This document shows positions 53,763 through 62,071 of a stretch of 64,000 nucleotides of DNA, in pieces. Source of the stretch: Desulforapulum sp034007745 (GTDB lineage Bacteria > Desulfobacterota > Desulfobacteria > Desulfobacterales > Desulfobacteraceae); NCBI GenBank assembly GCA_034007745.1, contig JAVEQI010000011.1, forward strand, positions 1 through 64,000, in the 5' to 3' direction. The position numbers and the translations under genes were made by a program. The notes beneath the pieces are model-generated. The model did not search any database. It was not told the origin of the DNA and saw nothing but the letters and a program-made list of their open reading frames with translations. Position 1 is the stretch's first letter, and the number at the start of each line of letters is the position of its first letter.

Positions 53763-54808
53763 TCACCCTTCGTATGGAGGTCAACAAGGCGCAGGATTGT
53801 GTCCACAATAGCCTTACCGTCAAATCCTTGACCTGTCGCCACTGTGATCCAGCGCTGAGTTATCGGTGAAAGGGCATTATTCCAGACGGCAGAGGTTGAA
53901 TCGTCAAGCTCTACAACTTCGACTCCGTGGGTCTTTTTCGACCATTCAACGGCCTCGCTTACGTGGTTGTCCATGTAGGTCCCCGTCCACAAGGCCTGGG
54001 GCCTTGAAAGAGCGTCCATAACGGCTTTAACCTCTGGAGGAAGGGCCTTCCAGCGATTAAGGTTCATAACCACAGCAAAGGGATAGACCACCGTATTGGT
54101 CAGTGTGACATAGGGGCACTCCTCGGCAAATTTAAGGTCCTTCATCACCTCAAGCGAAGAAAAAAGTCCCTGGACAACACCCTTTTGAAGGGCCTCGGGA
54201 GTTGCCGACATGGGCATGCCGATCTGATTGGCACCCCAAGCCTTAAGAATCTCGGCAGCCCCGCCCGAGGCCCTTAAATCCATACCTGCAATATCTTCAA
54301 GTGCTGCCACCCGTTTTCTTGACATGATGCTGGCAGGAGCCGAGGTAAAAAGGGCCAGTACCTTGACCCGGTCAAAGGCCTTTGGTTTGAATTCGTTAAA
54401 GATATCCGTCAGCACAAGACTTCCCACCTTTGAATTTGGAATACCAAGGGGAAGGCTCACGGCATTTGTCAAGGTAAAGCGCCCGGGCTGGTAGGCCATG
54501 CAGAGACACCCGATATCGGCCTGGCCTGCAATCACACCGTCCATCATCTCCTTTGCGTCCACAAGAGTTCCCCCAGGAAAGGTGTTGATCCTTACGGCTC
54601 CATTTGTCTTTTTTTCAACTTCTGCTTTCCACTGTTCCATCTGAACACAGGGAAAGGTGGGGGCCGGGGGAAAATTAGCATAATTGAGGGAGATGGTTTT
54701 TGCCGAAACCTTTGTCACCAGGACAAAGCCACCCATCAAAAGAGCCAGGAATGCAATGGCCCCAAATCTGATACCAGGCCCCATACATGAGCTGAAAAAT
54801 CTTTTCAT
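53759..54808 (-). CDS. dctP: TRAP transporter, periplasmic solute-binding protein (DctP)
   Basis: 349 residues with a signal peptide (residues 1-36, ending VSAK) and the DctP fold: NTFPGGTLVDAKEMMDGVIAGQADIGCL and the RxSGG-type DLRASGGAAEILKAWGANQIGMPMSATPEALQKGVVQG block with the conserved substrate arginine. It binds an organic acid for DctQM. Placement 63 bases after paaK on the same strand suggests aryl or other acids as the ligand. Confidence 0.93.
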   Translation of the reverse strand: MKRFFSSCMGPGIRFGAIAFLALLMGGFVLVTKVSAKTISLNYANFPPAPTFPCVQMEQWKAEVEKKTNGAVRINTFPGGTLVDAKEMMDGVIAGQADIGCLCMAYQPGRFTLTNAVSLPLGIPNSKVGSLVLTDIFNEFKPKAFDRVKVLALFTSAPASIMSRKRVAALEDIAGMDLRASGGAAEILKAWGANQIGMPMSATPEALQKGVVQGLFSSLEVMKDLKFAEECPYVTLTNTVVYPFAVVMNLNRWKALPPEVKAVMDALSRPQALWTGTYMDNHVSEAVEWSKKTHGVEVVELDDSTSAVWNNALSPITQRWITVATGQGFDGKAIVDTILRLVDLHTKGE

Positions 54809-54871
54809 CGTTTTTCCTTATTTTTACCCTTTATTTTTTCCTGCCATACACCACCACCTACCCATTACCCA

Positions 54872-56170
54872 CTACCCACCAAGACCATTTCTCTTATCAA
54901 AAACCCGCTGACATTTTTTCTGGGTCCTTGGAAGGGAGTTGTTATCGGTTATGACGACATCTGCCCGGACAAGGAGCTTTCGCCTCATTCTGTCCGAGAT
55001 CATAGAGATTAGGGCCTTGTCATCACCTGGGGATGCGGACTCCGAACGTTCGACAAGGATAGTCATCATGTCCCGGCCGTCGGGCTGGTGATCGAGAATC
55101 ACCTGATATTCACTGCCAACCTCAGGAATGGGGTCAAGGATCAGCTCGATCTGACGGGGATAGATATTAACGGCCCGGTAGGTGAACATGTCATCGCTCC
55201 GGCCCTGAATTCTGTCGTGACGGGGAAAGCTGAGTCCGCAGGAGCACTCACCCGGGATAAACCTTGTGATGTCGTGGGTGCGGTACCGGATCAAAGGGCT
55301 TGCCTCCTTTTGAAGGGAGGTAATCACAAGCTCGCCTGTTTCACCCTCTGGTACCGGTTTCAGGGTTTCGGGATCAATGATCTCGTAGATGAAAAGATCG
55401 TTCCAGTAATGCATGCCCTGGTGGGCCTTGCAGTCAAGGCCGGTACCAGGACCGTAAAGTTCAGTCAGGCCGTAAATATCGTAGATCTCTTTAACGTTGA
55501 GAAGATCACCAATATGGGCCCGCATGGCGCTGCTGTGGCGCTCGGCTCCTAGAATGATCCGCTGAAGGTTGATTTTGGATCTCAGACCTCTTTTCCTCAC
55601 CTCTTCGGCCATGAGAAGGGCCATGGATGCGGTGGAACAGAGCACGGTGCTCTGCATGTCAACCATCATCTCCACGTGCATGTCGGTATTGACCGGTCCC
55701 ATGGGAACTGCCATGGCTCCAAAGCGTTCACATGCCTGTTGAAAACCGGCCCCGGCCGTCCAGAGCCCGTACCCAGTTGCAATGTGAACCCTGTCTCTTT
55801 TTGTCATACCGCTAAGCTCATAACACCGGGCAAACATATCGGCCCAGGTATTGAGATCATTGTTTGTGTAACACATTACCTTACGCTTACCCGTTGTTCC
55901 AGAGGAAGCGTGGATTCTCACCACGTCTTCATCCGGCACAGATTTTAACGGCAGAGGGTAGTCGGACTGAAGATCGTTTTTGTCCAGAAAGGGAAGCGAT
56001 TCAAGGTCCTTTAAGGTTTGAACATCCCCCGGTGAAATTCCGGCAGCTTCAAATTTTTTCCTGTAGAGGCTTGAATTTGTCACTCCGTGGTTGACTGTCC
56101 ATTTGAGCCCTTTCAGCTGAATCTTTTCGATCTCTTCTCTTGTCAAACCCTGGGGAATAAAACCCATCAC
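54872..56170 (-). CDS. paaK: Phenylacetate-CoA ligase-family protein
   Basis: 432 residues with the ANL P-loop HASSGTTGKRKVMCYT near 91-106, YGLTELYGPG near 238 and RYRTHDITRFIPGECSCGLSFPRHDRIQGRSDDM near 300. It activates phenylacetate or related aryl acids to their CoA thioesters. It overlaps iorB by four bases; PaaK beside IorAB is a common arrangement in anaerobes. It may run in reverse to save energy from aryl-CoA. Confidence 0.92.
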   Translation of the reverse strand: MMGFIPQGLTREEIEKIQLKGLKWTVNHGVTNSSLYRKKFEAAGISPGDVQTLKDLESLPFLDKNDLQSDYPLPLKSVPDEDVVRIHASSGTTGKRKVMCYTNNDLNTWADMFARCYELSGMTKRDRVHIATGYGLWTAGAGFQQACERFGAMAVPMGPVNTDMHVEMMVDMQSTVLCSTASMALLMAEEVRKRGLRSKINLQRIILGAERHSSAMRAHIGDLLNVKEIYDIYGLTELYGPGTGLDCKAHQGMHYWNDLFIYEIIDPETLKPVPEGETGELVITSLQKEASPLIRYRTHDITRFIPGECSCGLSFPRHDRIQGRSDDMFTYRAVNIYPRQIELILDPIPEVGSEYQVILDHQPDGRDMMTILVERSESASPGDDKALISMISDRMRRKLLVRADVVITDNNSLPRTQKKCQRVFDKRNGLGG

Positions 56171-56727
56171 CCCTCCTTCCTGATATAATAGTATCCTGTT
56201 TCAACGGCCAGCAAGGCCTTTTCTATTACTACCTCGCCCTTTGACGAGAATATCTTTTCAATCCTGGCCTTAACCTTTTCAAGGGAACACACAGGCACGA
56301 GTCTAATGGCTCGGCCAAGCATGTAGAGATTAAACGAGCGAAGATTGTTGTCGGCCTCTGCCATCTTCTGCCCGTCCATAGAAATATAATCTGGTTTAGT
56401 AAGTTCAGATTTTTCGGCATTCAAATTCAAATCCAGGTCCCGACAATTCACAAGAGCCTTACCATCTGGTTTCAGAAACCCCCTGTGCTGGGGGTAATTC
56501 TCCTGTTTCAATGCCAGCAGCAGATCTGCATTTCCAGGCCTGATCAGGGGACTTGCAAAAGTTCCGACCTTTAAATGGGAGATCACAGTTCCTCCCCTCT
56601 GGGCCATGCCGTGGGTCTCGGAGGTGAGCACCCTTTTGTTGTCATCCATGCAGGCCTGGGCAAGTACTCTGGTCACAAAGAGTACGCCCTGCCCCCCTAT
56701 ACCGCTTATCACTATCTGATAGTTCAT
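56167..56727 (-). CDS. iorB: Indolepyruvate:ferredoxin oxidoreductase, beta subunit
   Basis: 186 residues from the ATG at 56727, which overlaps the iorA stop (ATGA). The frame extends to 56835, but that part lies inside iorA. The 2-oxoacid:acceptor gamma-domain motif SGIGGQGVLFVTRVLAQA is at residues 8-25 and THGMAQRGGTVISHL near 48. With IorA it oxidises arylpyruvates to aryl-acetyl-CoA and reduced ferredoxin. Confidence 0.94.
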   Translation of the reverse strand: MNYQIVISGIGGQGVLFVTRVLAQACMDDNKRVLTSETHGMAQRGGTVISHLKVGTFASPLIRPGNADLLLALKQENYPQHRGFLKPDGKALVNCRDLDLNLNAEKSELTKPDYISMDGQKMAEADNNLRSFNLYMLGRAIRLVPVCSLEKVKARIEKIFSSKGEVVIEKALLAVETGYYYIRKEG

Positions 56728-58538
56728 ACTATTGACCCCTTTGGGCAGACCGAAACGCAGACACCACACCCCGTGCAAAGAGAGACATCTATGTCCACCC
56801 GCTGGTTCTCGCTGTCTAGGACAAGTGCCGGACACTCAAAGTGTGAAACACAATAACCGCAACCGTCGCAATCATCGGTCACACGAATCTTTTTGTATTG
56901 GTCGGCCTGTTCCTGTCGAGAAAGATTCAACACACAGGGAGATCTTGAAATCATTACACAGGGACCTTCGATTTTTGAAAGGAGCATGGCCTCTTTAAGC
57001 TCCTTGATAAAGCCCTTGGTATCCATGGGGTCCACCGTTCGACAATGGTTGATACCGCAGCCCCTTACAAGCATTTCAATATCCACGGAATTAACCTCAC
57101 AGCCCAAAATATCAACCCCGGTTGCAGGGGTTGGCTGATTACCGGTCATTGCCGTGGTTCGGTTATCCAGGATCACCACCACAATTGGTGCCCTTTGAAC
57201 CTTTGCATCGATGAGCGGCGGAATCCCTGCATGGAAGAAAGTGGAGTCGCCTATGGTGGCAACAATGGGAGGGCGTTTTTCATCGGAATAGGCGTGGGCA
57301 AAACCTGCGGCCTGGCTGATGGCGGCCCCCATGCACAGGACCGTGTCCACTGCCATGAGGTTCATGCCAAGTGTGTAACAGCCGATGTCACTTGTGTAAA
57401 TGCCCCTGGGTGCGGCTTTTTTAATGGCAAAGAAGCTTGCCCTGTGGGGGCATCCTGGGCAGAGGGTCGGCCGTCGCCCGGGAACGGGTTCAAGCATGCA
57501 GGCTGAAGAATTGACGCCTGCAAAATCTGCAATGATTGTCTCAATAATTTCAGGTAGCAGTTCACCTGTCTGGGGGACATGACCGCTCTCCTTGCCCCTG
57601 ACCTTGTCCCTTCTTGCAAGCTGCATCTCAATGACACCCCTTGTCTCCTCTAATACCAGGATCTCGGTATGACGCTCTAGGATATCGGTCATAAATGCTG
57701 TGTGCAGAGGATAGGGTTGAAGCACCTGGTAAAGGGCAACCTTGTCCGTGAGACCAAGATCAGTCATGATATCCCTTGCATGGGCGCAGCTCACGCCTGA
57801 AACCACAATTGCCCTTTCGGGGCTGCCGGAATCAGGGTTGAGTCTTAACGGGGCGGTTTCGGCCCAGGATGCGATCTCCCCAAGCTTTGCCTCAAGCTCC
57901 TTGTGGAGCTGCAGCCTAAACTTGGGTGTTGCGGCCCATCGTCCTGGATTTTTTTCAAAGTTTGCCTCGACCTTTCCAGGGGAGATCTCTTTAAGGGCCA
58001 GATCCTGGCGGGCGTGGCAAACCCTTGTGGTTGGCCGCACCATCACCGGGATTTCAAAGGATTCGGACAGCCTGAACCCCATACCAACCATCTCCCGTGC
58101 CTGTTCCGGTGAATCGGGGTCAAGCACCGGCACCTTTGCAGACATGGCATAGAGTCTTGAGTCCTGCTCGGTCTGGGAAGAGTGGGGGCCAGGGTCATCC
58201 GCACTGATCACAAGGAATCCGCCCTTTACACCAAGATAGGCCCCGCTCATAAACGGATCTGAAGCCACGTTAAGACCAACCTGCTTCATGGCCACAGCAC
58301 TTCTGAGACCTGCTATGCTTGCCGTGTAGGCAATTTCAAAGGCGACCTTCTCATTTATGGCCCACTGCACATGGAGGGATTCAAGCCCCTCTGAACGTTT
58401 ATGGGCGGCAACTGCCGGAAGGATCTCGGATGCCGGGGTTCCGGGATAGGCCGTGGCCATCTGGCAGCCGTTCTCGCAGAGCCCCCTTGCCAGGGCCTCA
58501 TTGCCCAGCAATAAAGACCGTTTATTTTTATTTCTCAC
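56724..58538 (-). CDS. iorA: Indolepyruvate:ferredoxin oxidoreductase, alpha subunit
   Basis: 604 residues. N-terminal pyruvate-binding domain (GNEALARGLCENGCQMATAYPGTPASEI), a TPP-binding domain with the GDSTFFHAG motif near 410, and two C-terminal 4Fe-4S sets, CDGCGYCVSHFECP near 568 and CTGCGVCVSVCPKG near 590. It deaminated-aromatic-acid oxidation links aromatic amino acid degradation to ferredoxin. It overlaps the trpR-like gene by 11 bases. Confidence 0.96.
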   Translation of the reverse strand: MRNKNKRSLLLGNEALARGLCENGCQMATAYPGTPASEILPAVAAHKRSEGLESLHVQWAINEKVAFEIAYTASIAGLRSAVAMKQVGLNVASDPFMSGAYLGVKGGFLVISADDPGPHSSQTEQDSRLYAMSAKVPVLDPDSPEQAREMVGMGFRLSESFEIPVMVRPTTRVCHARQDLALKEISPGKVEANFEKNPGRWAATPKFRLQLHKELEAKLGEIASWAETAPLRLNPDSGSPERAIVVSGVSCAHARDIMTDLGLTDKVALYQVLQPYPLHTAFMTDILERHTEILVLEETRGVIEMQLARRDKVRGKESGHVPQTGELLPEIIETIIADFAGVNSSACMLEPVPGRRPTLCPGCPHRASFFAIKKAAPRGIYTSDIGCYTLGMNLMAVDTVLCMGAAISQAAGFAHAYSDEKRPPIVATIGDSTFFHAGIPPLIDAKVQRAPIVVVILDNRTTAMTGNQPTPATGVDILGCEVNSVDIEMLVRGCGINHCRTVDPMDTKGFIKELKEAMLLSKIEGPCVMISRSPCVLNLSRQEQADQYKKIRVTDDCDGCGYCVSHFECPALVLDSENQRVDIDVSLCTGCGVCVSVCPKGSIV

Positions 58539-58821
58539 TCTTTTCTCCGTTGTTTTTTAAAATTTTCAATACAATCGAATTCTTTTTTTTCAAAATTTTT
58601 GACCCACGTGTTATCTTGCAGAGGCTTATGCTGTATTTCTCAGCAATCCTGCGCTGGGTCATCCCCTTATTAAGGTCGGTCAAAAGTTTCCAGCGAAGCG
58701 ACAGGTCTGCAAGTTCACCAGGGGTGAAAATCTCCTGGAAAAAAAGATCAAGCTCCTCCAGGTTGTCCTTTTTTTTTGCAATGGATTCGATCGTTTTTAA
58801 CAACTCTTTTTCAACCTTCAT
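58528..58821 (-). CDS. TrpR-family transcriptional repressor
   Basis: 97 residues from the ATG at 58821, preceded by GGGGGAGG; the longer frame to 58950 is not conserved. It has FTPGELADLSLRWKLLTDLNKG and the helix-turn-helix MTQRRIAEKYSISLCKITRGSK, close to TrpR (ITRGSN). TrpR binds tryptophan as corepressor. Here it leads the iorA-iorB-paaK-dctPQM unit by an 11-base overlap and so probably controls aromatic-acid catabolism, not tryptophan synthesis. The ligand may differ. Confidence 0.88.
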   Translation of the reverse strand: MKVEKELLKTIESIAKKKDNLEELDLFFQEIFTPGELADLSLRWKLLTDLNKGMTQRRIAEKYSISLCKITRGSKILKKKNSIVLKILKNNGEKSEK

Positions 58822-58859
58822 TGCCTCCCCCTTGCTCGACAAGTGTTTCTTTGAATAGA

Positions 58860-58887
58860 AACATACACTAACGAAATTAATTTGCAA
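58860..58887 (-). promoter_or_regulatory. Candidate promoter of the trpR-ior operon
   Basis: On the minus strand, TTGCAA (58887-58882) is 16 bases from TATGTT (58865-58860). Four of six match in each hexamer. A CTTG-N5-CAAG inverted repeat (58831-58843) lies between it and the ribosome site and is a possible operator. There is no CTAG-type E. coli trp box. The rest of the 300-base spacer to 59123 shows no other feature. Confidence 0.35.
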
Positions 58888-59123
58888 GTTTTTTTCTACC
58901 ATAGCTGCAATTCTCATTTTCAATTTAAAATAGAGACGGAATGGCACCATGGGATTAAAAATTGAAAAACTTGATCGTCGAGTAATAGTTGACGATTAAT
59001 CGGCAATGGTGATAATAATTCCATCGAACTGTGTAGGTGCGGTTTGCCAACCTGCTATACATTATAATTGGACAGCCCAGGGAGTGATTCCCAGACAGTC
59101 CCGACCCCACAGGAGAAAAATTC

Positions 59124-59207
59124 ATGGATATTATTGGAATCGACGTAGGTTTTGGATATACAAAGGACTTGGCTGGCTCAAGGACAGTGGCGCCTGATAA
59201 TGAATGA
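59124..59207 (+). pseudogene. 27-codon ParM/actin-like N-terminal remnant or upstream ORF of larB
   Basis: The ATG at 59124 has AGGAG at 59111-59115 and starts MDIIGIDVGFGYTK, the phosphate-1 motif that opens ParM/StbA-type actin-like ATPases. After 14 residues the similarity stops (DLAGSRTVAPDNE) and the frame ends in TGA at 59205-59207. It overlaps the first eight bases of larB. It is best read as a truncated actin-like gene left by a deletion, now perhaps serving as a coupled leader for larB. Confidence 0.55.
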
Positions 59208-59964
59208 ACAACGACTAAAAAAAATCCTTGACCAGGTGGCAAGGGGAACCCTGTCCCCGGATCAAGCCCAGACAGCCCTCAAGGACATGGCCTTTGAAAA
59301 CATCGATTATGCCCACATCGATCACCACCGCTCGTTGAGAAAAGGATTTCCAGAGGTGATCTTTGGACAGGGCAAAACGGTGGAACAGATCATCGGCATC
59401 ATTCAGGCCATGGCAAAAAATGAAGAGACCATCCTGGTCACAAGGATAGACAGAGAAAAGGCAGACCCTGTCCTGGTAAAATTTCCCCGGGCTGAATATG
59501 ACGTAGAGGCAAGAATGCTCCTCTTAAAAACCCGGGAACCTGCAATCAGATCAAAAGGTGAAATTCTCGTGATAACAGCCGGGACTTCGGACATTCCGGT
59601 TGCAAAAGAGGCACTGATAACTGCAAGGGCCATGGGTAACAGTGTTAATTCCATCTTTGACGTTGGTGTGGCGGGCATTCACCGACTCTTTGCCCATAAA
59701 AAACAGATCCAGGAGGCATCGGTGCTGGTCGTGGTGGCGGGAATGGAAGGAGCCCTCCCAAGCGTTGTGGCGGGCATGGTGAGAGCTCCTGTGATAGCCG
59801 TCCCCACAAGCGTTGGTTATGGTACGAGCTTTGGCGGCATGACGGCCCTTTTAAGCATGCTCAACTCCTGCTCGTCCAACGTTGCTGTGGTCAATATCGA
59901 CAACGGTTTTGGTGCAGGCTTCATGGCATCCACCATCAACCAGATGCCAAACAATTTGGATTAA
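59200..59964 (+). CDS. larB: LarB, pyridinium-3,5-biscarboxylic acid mononucleotide synthase
   Basis: 254 residues from the ATG at 59200, inside the end of the 27-codon ORF; a GTG/ATG further up (59152) would only add non-family sequence. It has the LarB/PurE-like layout: YAHIDHHRSLRKGFPEVIFGQGKT near 37-60, ITAGTSDIPVAKEA near 126 and the C-terminal AVPTSVGYGTSFGGMTALLSMLNSC. It carboxylates nicotinic acid adenine dinucleotide in nickel-pincer cofactor synthesis. larC, larE and larA are not in the window. Its own ribosome site is weak, so translation may depend on the upstream ORF. Confidence 0.92.
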   Translation: MNEQRLKKILDQVARGTLSPDQAQTALKDMAFENIDYAHIDHHRSLRKGFPEVIFGQGKTVEQIIGIIQAMAKNEETILVTRIDREKADPVLVKFPRAEYDVEARMLLLKTREPAIRSKGEILVITAGTSDIPVAKEALITARAMGNSVNSIFDVGVAGIHRLFAHKKQIQEASVLVVVAGMEGALPSVVAGMVRAPVIAVPTSVGYGTSFGGMTALLSMLNSCSSNVAVVNIDNGFGAGFMASTINQMPNNLD

Positions 59965-59975
59965 TAATTTTATCC

Positions 59976-60004
59976 TTGACATTCATGATTGCTAACGTTA
60001 AAAG
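59976..60004 (+). promoter_or_regulatory. Candidate promoter of the ilv operon leader
   Basis: TTGACA (59976-59981) with a 17-base spacer to TAAAAG (59999-60004). It is the best sigma-70-like pair before the attenuator and would give a leader of about 380 bases. Confidence 0.45.
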
Positions 60005-60116
60005 TCAAGATCGTCAATTTTGACCAGCTTAATTTGCCAGGGTTGCCTGACAATGACTTAATGAAACAGATCTTTACAAGAATTAAGATTCACCAGAACA
60101 GGATTTAACCGCTGAA

Positions 60117-60197
60117 ATGAAAAAAAACCTTATTGTTAACTTGCTACTATCTGTCAATGTGGAAGTGATTATTATCACCTTCCAGAGGAAGGGCTGA
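60117..60197 (+). CDS. ilv operon leader peptide
   Basis: A 26-codon frame, ATG 60117 to TGA 60195-60197, too short for usual gene calls. It starts MKKN and continues LIVNLLLSVNVEVIII, then TFQRKG. Twelve of 26 residues are Leu (4), Ile (4) or Val (4), the three amino acids made by the ilv pathway. It sits 28 bases before a strong terminator and about 200 before ilvD. A leader of this composition is the hallmark of ribosome-mediated attenuation as in enterobacterial ilv operons. The AGGA at 60100-60103 is a weak, distant ribosome site. Confidence 0.85.
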   Translation: MKKNLIVNLLLSVNVEVIIITFQRKG

Positions 60198-60262
60198 CAC
60201 TGGCATAGTTAAAATAAGATCTTTAAAAGCCGTTATCAGCCCGCAAGCTGATAACGGCTTTT
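60161..60262 (+). promoter_or_regulatory. ilv attenuator with alternative hairpins
   Basis: Mutually exclusive pairings can be drawn. Segments GGAAGTGAT (60161-60169) and ATCACCTTCC (60174-60183) pair within the leader codons (one bulge); CCTTCC/GGAAGG pair at 60178-60192. The segment GGGCTGA (60191-60197, covering the leader stop) can pair with TCAGCCC (60236-60242), which removes the 5' arm of the terminator and serves as antiterminator. Ribosome stalling at the Leu/Ile/Val codons would favour it. Confidence 0.7.
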
Positions 60263-60264
60263 TT
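60225..60264 (+). terminator. Intrinsic terminator in the ilv leader
   Basis: A perfect 16-bp stem AAAAGCCGTTATCAGC (60225-60240) / GCTGATAACGGCTTTT (60247-60262) with loop CCGCAA and a T run to 60264. It stands between the leader peptide and ilvD, so it acts as attenuator terminator. Confidence 0.92.
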
Positions 60265-60392
60265 AATTTACCGGCATGGCCTAATAATGGGAATCAGCCG
60301 ATTATGACATTTAAAAGACGATTTTCCTAGGGCGTCACGGCTGGAAACAGGTATGGATTTCGACCACAACAAACGATCAATGGAGACGGAAT

Positions 60393-62060
60393 ATGAGAAG
60401 CGATACAGCCAAACAAGGAATTACACGGGCTCCCCACCGAAGCCTCATGAAGGCCGTGGGATTTACCGATGAAGAGATACAGCGCCCCCTTGTGGGCATT
60501 GCCAACTCAGCCAACGAACTCATCCCCGGACACATGCACCTTGACACCATTGTAAAGGCGGTCAAGGCAGGCATCACCATGGCGGGGGGCACACCCATGG
60601 AATTTTCCACCATCGGGGTGTGCGACGGCATTGCCATGAATCACACAGGCATGCACTATTCGCTGGCAAGCCGGGAACTCATTGCCGACTCCATCGAGGT
60701 AACTGCAATGGCCCACCCCTTTGACGCCATTGTAATGGTTCCCAACTGTGACAAGATCGTTCCTGGTATGATTATGGCCGCGGCAAGGCTCAACATTCCC
60801 GCCATTGTCATGAGCGGCGGTCCCATGCTGCCGGGCGTCGCCCCCGGGGGCGGCTCAGAAAAAATCGATCTCATCTCGGTGTTTGAGGCGGTCGGAGCTG
60901 TCAGCAACGGTACCATGACCGAATCTGAACTCACATCCATCGAAAATGCAGCCTGTCCCACCTGCGGGTCCTGCGCCGGGATGTTCACGGCCAACTCCAT
61001 GAACTGCCTGACCGAGGCCATCGGCCTTGGCCTTGCCGGCAACGGCACGATCCCCGCCCCCATGTCTGAAAGAATCCGCCTTGCCAAACAGGCAGGCATG
61101 GCAGTTATGGAACTATACCATCAAAACATCACACCCTTAGATATACTAACCCCCATGGCATTCAGAAACGCCCTGGCCGTCGACATGGCCCTTGGATGTT
61201 CGACCAACACGGTTCTCCATCTTAAGGCTATTGCCCACGAGGCAGGCGTTGAGATCGACCTTGATCTCATCAACGAGATCAGCCAAAAAACCCCCCACCT
61301 CTGCTCGTTGAGCCCCGGAGGAAAAGATCACCTCGTGGACCTCAACCGGGCGGGCGGAGTCCCGGCCGTGATGCGTCAGCTTTTAGATGCAGGCCTTGTA
61401 AACGGTGAATGTCTAACGGTAACCGGCCGGACAGTGAAAGAAAACCTTGCAGACGCAAAGGTAACCGACAGGGATGTCATACGCCCCATGGACAACCCCT
61501 ACCACGCCCAGGGCGGCCTTGCCGTTCTTTTCGGCAACATTGCCCCTGAAGGGTGCGTTGTCAAACAGTCGGCCGTAAAGCCTGAGATGCTCCAGCACCA
61601 GGGGCCTGCAAGGGTTTTCCACTCAGAAGAGGCTGCAACGGAGGCCATTCTTTCAAACACCATCAACCCTGGTGATGTGATTGTCATCCTCTATGAGGGA
61701 CCGGCAGGCGGCCCTGGAATGCGCGAGATGCTGACCCCCACCTCGGCCATTGCCGGTATGAACCTTGATGCCGAAGTGGCTCTGATCACGGACGGACGCT
61801 TTTCAGGCGGCACCAAAGGAGCATCCATAGGGCATCTCTCCCCCGAAGCAATGGAGGGCGGCACCCTTGCAGCAGTGACTGAGGGGGACATGATCAAAAT
61901 AGATATCCCGGCAAAAAGCATTGAACTCATGATCGACAAAGAGACCATCACCAGTCGCCTGAAATCCTGGAAACGACCAGAACCCAAGATAAAAAAAGGG
62001 TACCTGGCACGATACGCAAAACAGGTCACAAGCGCCGGCAACGGAGCTGTTTTTAAATAA
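60393..62060 (+). CDS. ilvD: Dihydroxy-acid dehydratase
   Basis: 555 residues, full length, with iron-sulfur ligands Cys119 (NCDKIVPG) and Cys188/Cys191 (CPTCGSCAGMFTANSMN) and the C-terminal TDGRFSGGTKGASIGHLSPEA motif. It dehydrates dihydroxy-isovalerate and -methylvalerate to the keto acids of Val, Leu and Ile. GGAG at 60382-60385 precedes the ATG. First gene after the attenuator. The bases just upstream (60361-60377) resemble part of a dispersed repeat copy. Confidence 0.98.
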   Translation: MRSDTAKQGITRAPHRSLMKAVGFTDEEIQRPLVGIANSANELIPGHMHLDTIVKAVKAGITMAGGTPMEFSTIGVCDGIAMNHTGMHYSLASRELIADSIEVTAMAHPFDAIVMVPNCDKIVPGMIMAAARLNIPAIVMSGGPMLPGVAPGGGSEKIDLISVFEAVGAVSNGTMTESELTSIENAACPTCGSCAGMFTANSMNCLTEAIGLGLAGNGTIPAPMSERIRLAKQAGMAVMELYHQNITPLDILTPMAFRNALAVDMALGCSTNTVLHLKAIAHEAGVEIDLDLINEISQKTPHLCSLSPGGKDHLVDLNRAGGVPAVMRQLLDAGLVNGECLTVTGRTVKENLADAKVTDRDVIRPMDNPYHAQGGLAVLFGNIAPEGCVVKQSAVKPEMLQHQGPARVFHSEEAATEAILSNTINPGDVIVILYEGPAGGPGMREMLTPTSAIAGMNLDAEVALITDGRFSGGTKGASIGHLSPEAMEGGTLAAVTEGDMIKIDIPAKSIELMIDKETITSRLKSWKRPEPKIKKGYLARYAKQVTSAGNGAVFK

Positions 62061-62071
62061 GGAGAACTAAG

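Noticed and set aside
58822..58950. N-terminal extension of the TrpR-like protein
   Set aside because: Not conserved with TrpR and contains no better start than the ATG at 58821 with GGGGGAGG.
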